Origin: Spirochaetes bacterium ADurb.Bin110
GTDB lineage: Bacteria > Spirochaetota > Spirochaetia > Treponematales > Rectinemataceae
NCBI GenBank assembly: GCA_002070755.1
Contig: MWDY01000214.1
Location: 1-11,600, forward strand
Direction: 5' to 3'
Length of the DNA: 11,600 bases
Numbering within the stretch: the stretch's first letter is position 1; every line of letters starts with the position of its first letter. A program made the position numbers and the translations under genes. Shown piece after piece: positions 1-5,984 of the stretch. Under the pieces are notes generated by a model. It made no database searches and was not told the origin of the DNA. It was given only the letters and a program-made list of their open reading frames with translations.

Positions 1-1
1 C

Positions 2-2110
2 ATTGAGGCGTACTTTGAGCAGAAAATGCCCATTGTCCGCAATGCAGAACCTATTCAGAGCGCAGGTTTTCAAGCGGTTATCGAGCGCGCCGTAATGCAG
101 TCGCAATCGGCGGGCAAGGAAGAGGTTCAGATTTCGGATCTTGTGGTCTCTCTATATGATGAAGAGCGCACCTATGCAGGTTATCTCATGCGTAAGCTCG
201 GCATAAAAAGGCTTCAACTGCTCGAGGTGCTTTCTCATGGCATAAACGACGACGATATAACGAGCGACTCTCTTTCCGACGAGGAGGCTGAAGATAGAAC
301 CGAAGAAGGTGTAAGGGATAAACGCACTCTTCGCCCTGGAACATTAGAGCGCTTTGCGACTGAGTTAACAGCCCTAGCAACCGCTGGAAAACTCGAGCCC
401 GTCATTGGCCGAGAGGCAGAAATTGAGCGCACTATACAGGTGCTCTCACGAAGGTTAAAAAACAATCCCATACATGTGGGCGATGCGGGTGTTGGCAAGA
501 CAGCTATTACCGAAGGCCTTGCACAACGCATCGCTGCTGGCAATGTGCCTCCTAAGCTAAAAGGATATACGATTTGGTCTCTCGACATGGGAGCACTTCT
601 TGCTGGTACTAAATTCCGTGGTGATTTCGAGGAACGTGTCAAAAAAGTCATAGATTTGTTGCTCAAGAAAGAAAAAGCCATTCTTTTTATAGATGAAATC
701 CACACAATAATCGGAGCGGGTGCGGTCACGGGAAGTACTCTGGACGCTTCTAATCTGCTAAAGCCTGCTCTAACTTCGGGAAAGCTACGTTGTATTGGAT
801 CTACGACCTACGATGAGTATAACAAGATCTTTGAAAAAGACCGTGCGCTCTCCCGACGCTTTCAGAAAATCGATATAGTAGAACCCACAATTCCCGAGAC
901 CGTGGAGATACTTAAGGGCCTTCGACCAAAATACGAAGAGTACCATAATGTGCAATACAGCGATGAAACCCTTGAAATAGCCGTAAAGCTTGCTGCTCAA
1001 TTCATAACCGAGCGAAAATTGCCCGATAAGGCGATCGATGTCATAGATGAAGCCGGTGCTTTGGCCCGCATTCGTGCCGATAAGGAGAAGGATGAAACCG
1101 ATACCGCCACAGTCGACATCAGCCCACATGATATCGAAGTAGTAATTGCAAAGATCGCCAGGATTCCCGAGAGAACGGTTTCTTCATCCGAAAAAGATAA
1201 ACTCGCTACTCTCGAAGATTCTCTCAAACAGGAGGTTTTCGGACAGGATCAGGCCATCGAAGCTGTTGTGAAGGCAGTCAAACGCTCGCGAGCCGGCTTT
1301 AGAGCGCCCGATAAGCCAATTGCAAACTTTCTCTTTGTGGGTCCCACCGGTGTTGGGAAGACTGAGTTGGCTCGCCAGCTATCGAAACATCTTGGAATCA
1401 CGCTGCATCGTTTCGATATGAGCGAGTATCAGGAGAAACATACGGTATCAAGGCTAATCGGTTCTCCACCTGGATATGTAGGTTATGAAGAAGGAGGACT
1501 TTTGACCGACGCAATTAGGAAAACCCCTAATGCTGTTGTTCTTCTCGATGAAATCGAGAAAGCTCATCCCGACATTTACAATATTCTCCTGCAGATAATG
1601 GACTATGCAACCCTAACGGATAATCAGGGTAGAAAAGCTGATTTTCGCAATGTCATTCTCATCATGACGAGCAACGCAGGCGCAAGGGATATTGGAAAGC
1701 CACTCATAGGTTTTGGCGAACAGCAGGTCAGCTCTTCAGCCCTCGACGAAGCGGTGGAACGTGCCTTTAGCCCGGAATTCCGCAACAGGCTTGATGCCGT
1801 AGTGCATTTCAACAATCTGCCAATGGAGATCATCGAGCGTATTGTAAAGAAGGCCATCGATGAATTCGCTATGCAACTGGCCGAAAAGAATGTGACCCTA
1901 AAGGTTGAAGATGATGTAATACGTTATCTTGCAATCAAGGGTTACTCCCGTGAATTCGGAGCACGCAATATAAGTCGCCTGGTTGAAGACCAGATAAAAA
2001 CTGTATTCGTGGACGAAGTGCTCTTTGGCAAGCTTGAGCATGGCGGAATGGCAATGGCTCACCTAGAGAACGAAAAGATTGTCTTCGATATTTCGCCTCA
2101 AAAAGACTAA
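2..2110 (+). CDS. clpA: ATP-dependent Clp protease ATP-binding subunit ClpA (5' end outside window)
   Basis: This is the AAA+ unfoldase that feeds substrates, including N-degron proteins, to the ClpP peptidase in the cytoplasm. The frame is open from base 2, and the sequence before the first ATG (base 26) matches the middle of a ClpA N-domain, so the gene is cut by the window edge; I estimate 60-90 residues are missing. The 702 visible codons contain the second half of the Clp N-domain, then D1 with Walker A GDAGVGKT (479-502), pore loop GTKFRG and Walker B ILFIDEIHT (from 680), then D2 with Walker A GPTGVGKT (1340-1363), pore loop GSPPGYVGYEEGG and Walker B VVLLDEIEKA (from 1535). An IGF tripeptide at 1706-1714 is the ClpP-docking loop. 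There is no ClpB-type coiled-coil middle domain and no ClpC UVR motif, which leaves ClpA. aat follows 18 bases downstream, probably in the same operon. Confidence 0.96.
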   Translation: MEAYFEQKMPIVRNAEPIQSAGFQAVIERAVMQSQSAGKEEVQISDLVVSLYDEERTYAGYLMRKLGIKRLQLLEVLSHGINDDDITSDSLSDEEAEDRTEEGVRDKRTLRPGTLERFATELTALATAGKLEPVIGREAEIERTIQVLSRRLKNNPIHVGDAGVGKTAITEGLAQRIAAGNVPPKLKGYTIWSLDMGALLAGTKFRGDFEERVKKVIDLLLKKEKAILFIDEIHTIIGAGAVTGSTLDASNLLKPALTSGKLRCIGSTTYDEYNKIFEKDRALSRRFQKIDIVEPTIPETVEILKGLRPKYEEYHNVQYSDETLEIAVKLAAQFITERKLPDKAIDVIDEAGALARIRADKEKDETDTATVDISPHDIEVVIAKIARIPERTVSSSEKDKLATLEDSLKQEVFGQDQAIEAVVKAVKRSRAGFRAPDKPIANFLFVGPTGVGKTELARQLSKHLGITLHRFDMSEYQEKHTVSRLIGSPPGYVGYEEGGLLTDAIRKTPNAVVLLDEIEKAHPDIYNILLQIMDYATLTDNQGRKADFRNVILIMTSNAGARDIGKPLIGFGEQQVSSSALDEAVERAFSPEFRNRLDAVVHFNNLPMEIIERIVKKAIDEFAMQLAEKNVTLKVEDDVIRYLAIKGYSREFGARNISRLVEDQIKTVFVDEVLFGKLEHGGMAMAHLENEKIVFDISPQKD

Positions 2111-2128
2111 AAGCTGGGAGCTGCCTTG

Positions 2129-2917
2129 ATGCGATGGATTGTCATGCCAGATCGACTAGATGAGGAGCAGGAATATCGATTTCCGCCAGCGGAAAGTGCA
2201 GCACCGAATGGTCTAGTATGCTACGGAGGAAATCTTTCACCAGGAGCTTTGATCTCTGCATACCGTCAAGGGATCTTCCCTTGGCCTTCCAATCCTTCTG
2301 TCATTCGCTGGTGTAGTCCAGATCCACGCTTTATCATTTTGCGTGGATTTTTGCATGTCACGGAATCGGCTCAAAAGGCACTTAAGAAAGCATTGAAGCC
2401 AAATTCCGAGTATGCACTCACGCTCGATAGGAATTTTCGAGAAGTAATAAGAAATTGCGCTGTAATGCCACGGGCTGAGCAACCTGGCACTTGGATTTTT
2501 CCTAGCCTCGTAGATGCCTACACAAGGTTGCATGAAATTGGTTACGCTCATTCGGTCGAAGTCTGGAAGAATGGCAATCTTGTTGGGGGCTTGTATGGGG
2601 TTAGTATTGGTACGGCTTTTTTTGGTGAATCGATGTTTAGCCTAGAGAGCAATGCTTCAAAGATTGGATTCCTCTCTTTGGCGAAGACCCTATTCAACCA
2701 GGGCTTTGAATTTATCGATTGCCAGGTATACACTCCCTATCTAGAACTGATGGGAGGCATCGATGTGCCACGTTTGATTTATCTCTCTATACTCGATGCT
2801 GCAGTTAAAAAACCAACCATGAAGGGGAGCTGGTCGAAAATGTTCTCCACTTTTCCTGAAAGAGAGCTAATTATATCTGCTGATAATAACCATGAAGTAA
2901 TGGTAGATCGCCAATGA
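2129..2917 (+). CDS. aat: Leucyl/phenylalanyl-tRNA--protein transferase (Aat)
   Basis: Aat moves Leu or Phe from aminoacyl-tRNA onto proteins with N-terminal Arg or Lys, creating N-degrons that ClpS and ClpAP destroy in the cytoplasm. The 262-residue product, slightly longer than usual for the family, shows the whole family signature: GGNLSPGALISAYRQGIFPW near residues 33-52, WCSPDPR (61-67), QPGTWI, AHSVEVW (140-146), LVGGLYGV, FFGESMFS (165-171) and FIDCQ (195-199). The residues corresponding to the E. coli catalytic set are present: Glu167, Asp197 and Gln199. I chose the ATG at 2129, not the overlapping TTG at 2126, because GGGAG (2116-2120) then sits 8 bases upstream. The 18-base gap after clpA implies co-transcription. 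I see nothing unusual in the protein. Confidence 0.96.
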   Translation: MRWIVMPDRLDEEQEYRFPPAESAAPNGLVCYGGNLSPGALISAYRQGIFPWPSNPSVIRWCSPDPRFIILRGFLHVTESAQKALKKALKPNSEYALTLDRNFREVIRNCAVMPRAEQPGTWIFPSLVDAYTRLHEIGYAHSVEVWKNGNLVGGLYGVSIGTAFFGESMFSLESNASKIGFLSLAKTLFNQGFEFIDCQVYTPYLELMGGIDVPRLIYLSILDAAVKKPTMKGSWSKMFSTFPERELIISADNNHEVMVDRQ

Positions 2918-2932
2918 TAGCAGATCTAAGAT

Positions 2933-2958
2933 ATTGGATCATCCATGATTGGATCATC
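2933..2958. repeat. 11-base direct repeat before the radical SAM gene
   Basis: ATTGGATCATC occurs at 2933-2943 and again at 2948-2958, a 15-base period. Between the copies ATCCA-tgat-TGGAT (2941-2954) can also pair as a short dyad. The repeat lies in the 64-base gap between aat and the radical SAM gene, 23 bases before the preferred start of the latter. It could be an operator-like site or simply the result of slippage; the sequence alone does not decide. Confidence 0.5.
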
Positions 2959-2981
2959 AGAAAAAGAAGATCGGAATACTA

Positions 2982-4796
2982 ATGAAATTACTTTTTGTAC
3001 AATTACCTGCACAGATGCCCGACTGGAGTTCGGTTCCTGCAAATGTACCATTAGCTGCGGGATATCTTGCCTCCTATGCGGAATCAAAAGGACTGCTCTC
3101 TCGTCGGGAATGGACAATACTGGAGCCTCCAATAGCGAACTATGGATCAGATGCTTCTATCATTTCATCTATTGTTGCGCGTGAGCCTGATATTATTGCA
3201 TTCACTCTCTATTCATGGAATATAAAGCGCAGTCTTTTCCTAGCTGAAAAACTTGCTTCACAGCTACCTCGCGCCCGCTTGATAGCAGGCGGCCCGGAAG
3301 TCGTCAAACCAATGCCAATTACATCGAAATCGCCTTTTAATAGCCTTATATACGGCGAAGGAGAGGAAGCATTTGCAGAAATACTGCAGGATATTCAGGA
3401 GCACAGGCCAATTTCATCTTTTTATAGTTCAGATAATCTCATAGACCTCAACAAATTGCCAAATCCATATCTGAGCGGCGCGCTCAATCTCGATTCGAAT
3501 TTCCAGGTTCATATCGAGACAATGCGAGGCTGCAATTCGAGATGCTCATACTGCTATTACGGAAAGAACTATAAGACCGTCCGCTATTTCCCTCATGAAC
3601 AGATTCTAGAAGTAATTCGACTTGCTTCAGAGGCAGGCGTTCCAGAGATATACATAATGGACCCGAATTTCCAGACAGGGTCTGATTTTGCAGGAAAGCT
3701 GCGCGATATCGCATTTGTAAATCATGCACATACATCTATTCATACCGAGCTCAGACTCGAAGGTCTTGATGAAGAGATAGCAGGCCTTCTGAAAGAAGCA
3801 GGCATTATCTCGGTCGAAGCGGGGCTTCAAAGCACGAATTCCAAGGCCCTGGAGGCGGTTCATAGAAGCTTCGATAGAAAAGCCTTCGAGCGTGGCGCCG
3901 AACTTATCCAGAGACAGAAAATCATAATAAAAACAGGTCTCATACTTGGCTTGCCATACGATGGCTATGAACAGATCATTGAAACCTTCGATTTTCTTGG
4001 TATGCAGGGGCTCGGTCAGGAGGCAGAGTTGTATCCCCTTTCGTTGCTTCCCGGAACAGAGATTAGAGAACGCGCTGACGAGTATGGCATGAGAGCAATG
4101 GACCCTCCTCCATATCTTGTGACCAGCACGCACTGGATATCCTATGATGATATGGTCGATGCTATTTCAGCCTTCGAAGAAAGCTTCGATGTAGAATGGG
4201 CTATGCCACCTGCGCCTCATTTTCAACTCTTCAAAGAAGGGTTCGTCTCTTTTATCGATATCCGAAAGCCCGAGAACATCGATTGGATGCGTCTCAATCC
4301 AGAAAAACTATCAAACTCCATCACCCTTTTAATCGATGCAGACGATCCTGAAATATTGTCCAGGGTAGTAAGAGCGGCTAGGGACTTACGCAAAGACAAT
4401 CCCTATACCCTCTATCAGATTGTGCTTACAAGCGAGACAAGAATACCTTCTGAGAAACTTGTGGAGAGAATTAGAGATGCATTCCTGAACTCCGATCATT
4501 ATTATGAGCTTTTGAACTCATTTTCCCCCGATCCGCAGACAAGTTATCAAACTAGGATATTCTTTGCAACAAAAAATTTCACCCTTGCGTATCGAGCCCT
4601 CGAGGAAGCGCAGGACATGGAAACAATGGTGATACTAAGCGGAAAGGGTGGCTACAATTCGGATCGCCTTTCCGAACTTCTGCCTTATGTAATTTTCGAT
4701 AAATTATCGCTTCCTTTCGACCGACTTTACGATCTTATCTCCATTTATGCTGATTTTCCGCATATGTTAATCGAGGCACCGGAAGGACTCTTTTAA
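2982..4796 (+). CDS. B12-binding-type radical SAM protein with an unassigned C-terminal region
   Basis: The product is a 604-residue radical SAM enzyme whose substrate cannot be read from sequence. Residues 1 to about 150 resemble a cobalamin-binding Rossmann domain (MKLLFVQLPA, then NVPLAAGYLASYAESKG, then IAGGPEV and GEGEEAF), but I see no DxHxxG cobalamin motif, so B12 binding is uncertain. The radical SAM core carries CNSRCSYC with Cys184, Cys188 and Cys191 as the [4Fe-4S] ligands. SVEAGLQS (277-284) and a GLPYDG segment fit the core strands. About 190 residues after position 413 match no domain I know. ATG at 2982 is preferred over the in-frame TTG at 2949 because the first beta strand begins directly there and the region between is charged and family-atypical; the Shine-Dalgarno is weak (AAGAAGATCGG). 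The gene is downstream of aat by 64 bases and may share its transcript or have its own promoter. Confidence 0.85.
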   Translation: MKLLFVQLPAQMPDWSSVPANVPLAAGYLASYAESKGLLSRREWTILEPPIANYGSDASIISSIVAREPDIIAFTLYSWNIKRSLFLAEKLASQLPRARLIAGGPEVVKPMPITSKSPFNSLIYGEGEEAFAEILQDIQEHRPISSFYSSDNLIDLNKLPNPYLSGALNLDSNFQVHIETMRGCNSRCSYCYYGKNYKTVRYFPHEQILEVIRLASEAGVPEIYIMDPNFQTGSDFAGKLRDIAFVNHAHTSIHTELRLEGLDEEIAGLLKEAGIISVEAGLQSTNSKALEAVHRSFDRKAFERGAELIQRQKIIIKTGLILGLPYDGYEQIIETFDFLGMQGLGQEAELYPLSLLPGTEIRERADEYGMRAMDPPPYLVTSTHWISYDDMVDAISAFEESFDVEWAMPPAPHFQLFKEGFVSFIDIRKPENIDWMRLNPEKLSNSITLLIDADDPEILSRVVRAARDLRKDNPYTLYQIVLTSETRIPSEKLVERIRDAFLNSDHYYELLNSFSPDPQTSYQTRIFFATKNFTLAYRALEEAQDMETMVILSGKGGYNSDRLSELLPYVIFDKLSLPFDRLYDLISIYADFPHMLIEAPEGLF

Positions 4797-4805
4797 CTCT
4801 TTTAA
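4788..4805. repeat. Tandem 9-base duplication at the radical SAM stop codon
   Basis: CTCTTTTAA occurs twice head to tail (4788-4796 and 4797-4805). The first copy supplies the final Leu and Phe codons and the TAA stop of the radical SAM gene; the second lies just after it. Simple slippage is the likely cause. The following 42 bases to the end of the convergent dehydrogenase gene hold no convincing terminator hairpin. Confidence 0.6.
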
Positions 4806-4847
4806 GACGGCAAACTGATTGACTTTAGAGTTTTATTCCATATGGCC

Positions 4848-5825
4848 TTAATACATCTTGGAAAGGTCTGCCTTCCAAATGCCACGCCCTGTCATGAGGT
4901 AAGACCGAATGTTGGCTACTGTGTCTTCGATAGATCTAGCCGAAGCCTGATTAGTCGACCCTCCCACATGAGGAGAAAGCACAACATTCGAAAGCTTGTA
5001 TATTGGATAGCGTGAAGGCGCACCTACTACACCTGCGGCAGGGTATGTGTACCATGTATCTATCGCAGCTCCTTTTAGTACTCCATTCTTGAGAGCCTCG
5101 TACAAGCCTTCTTCGTCCACGATGGAGCCTCTGCCTACATTTACCAAGAATTTCCCATTCATGCCCATGAGCATATCTTTTGAAATGAGGTTTTCGGTCT
5201 CCTTAGTAGCTGGAAGCGCTATAAAAATTATCTCAGCTGAGTCGATGGCTTCCTGCAAAGTGGGCACTATGGCATCGAAATGATCTGGTAATTTGCCATC
5301 TTTTGTCCTGCACCACCCATATACTATGCAATGAAATGCCTTGAGAAGACCAGCCAACTCCTGACCTATGGCTCCTGTCCCTAGAATCGAGCATTTCCGA
5401 CCATATAGACTGTCCCAGTTGTCTTCTGCTCCTCGATTGACCCAAAAACCATGCCATATTTCATTTTTAAGGTCATTGTGGTACTCGATGACTCTTCCAT
5501 AAAAAGCAAGAGTTAGGGCAAGGGCCCTTTCGGCGACATCGAAGGCATTAGAGTGAACATTGTAGACTTCAATTCCACGCTCGAGCATCAATTGAGAAGG
5601 CAGATGGTTTACCCCCGTAAATGGCTGAAACAGAGCTTTAAGGCTTGTTGCTGCTTTGAAAACATCCGCCGGAATGCGCCCCGCAATGATTAAATCGAGT
5701 GAACCGATTTCAGGGGAATCGGGGGTAAGCCCTTCCAGCCATGTATGATCTGGGAATTCTTCCCGCAGTTGTTCTATGACCGTTCGCCAAATAGACTGAA
5801 TTGGCATGAATGATCCAATATTCAT
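4848..5825 (-). CDS. D-isomer-specific 2-hydroxyacid dehydrogenase family protein with altered active site
   Basis: The 325-residue product has the two-domain fold of NAD-dependent D-2-hydroxyacid dehydrogenases. The NAD-binding loop is GTGAIG (149-154), followed by the substrate and cofactor segment NVGRG with the catalytic Arg232 and the general-acid His286 in LSPHVGG. In most relatives a Glu follows in the pattern DVFxxEP; here the segment reads DTWYTYP, with Asp256 then Tyr261 where Glu is expected. The family reduces 2-oxoacids or oxidises D-2-hydroxyacids, but the substrate here cannot be assigned and the usual catalytic triad is not intact. The start ATG (complement of 5823-5825) has a good Shine-Dalgarno, AGAGAGG, five bases upstream (complement of 5831-5837). 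The gene stands alone: convergent with the radical SAM gene and divergent from the ankyrin lipoprotein gene. Confidence 0.88.
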   Translation of the reverse strand: MNIGSFMPIQSIWRTVIEQLREEFPDHTWLEGLTPDSPEIGSLDLIIAGRIPADVFKAATSLKALFQPFTGVNHLPSQLMLERGIEVYNVHSNAFDVAERALALTLAFYGRVIEYHNDLKNEIWHGFWVNRGAEDNWDSLYGRKCSILGTGAIGQELAGLLKAFHCIVYGWCRTKDGKLPDHFDAIVPTLQEAIDSAEIIFIALPATKETENLISKDMLMGMNGKFLVNVGRGSIVDEEGLYEALKNGVLKGAAIDTWYTYPAAGVVGAPSRYPIYKLSNVVLSPHVGGSTNQASARSIEDTVANIRSYLMTGRGIWKADLSKMY

Positions 5826-5845
5826 GATAACCTCTCTTAAAATAA

Positions 5846-5875
5846 ACTATATCATATATATGGAAGCATACTTAA
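5846..5875 (-). promoter_or_regulatory. Candidate sigma-70 promoter of the dehydrogenase gene
   Basis: Reading the minus strand, TTAAGT (complement of 5870-5875) and TATAGT (complement of 5846-5851) are spaced by 18 bases and lie upstream of the dehydrogenase Shine-Dalgarno. The region is very AT-rich, so hexamers of this quality can arise by chance. The -35 lies inside the GCATA/TATGC dyad at 5866-5886. Confidence 0.3.
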
Positions 5876-5894
5876 TACTTATATGCAAGCAATC

Positions 5895-5925
5895 TTGTGA
5901 AATTGTAGAATTTTTGCGATATAGA
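5895..5925 (+). promoter_or_regulatory. Candidate promoter of the ankyrin lipoprotein gene
   Basis: TTGTGA (5895-5900) and TATAGA (5920-5925) stand 19 bases apart, about 60 bases before the start codon at 5985. An alternative -10, TAGAAT at 5906-5911, has no good -35 but is part of a segment (5900-5922) resembling the candidate pfp promoter. The rest of the 159-base spacer (5826-5984) holds no gene. Confidence 0.28.
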
Positions 5926-5984
5926 TTGTGGAGACTCGGAATTTTTATTATTGATGCCGATATTCTTGAAGGGAGATATATAGA

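Noticed and set aside
2..2110. ClpB or ClpC as the identity of the first gene
   Set aside because: No long coiled-coil middle domain (ClpB) and no UVR-type linker (ClpC) between the two AAA+ modules; the aat neighbour also favours ClpA.
2949..2981. An earlier TTG start for the radical SAM protein
   Set aside because: It lies inside the direct repeat, adds only charged residues before the first beta strand, and has no Shine-Dalgarno.
4797..4847. Bidirectional terminator between the convergent genes
   Set aside because: Only a 5-pair AAACT/AGTTT stem with a long loop can be drawn; there is no GC-rich hairpin with a U-run.
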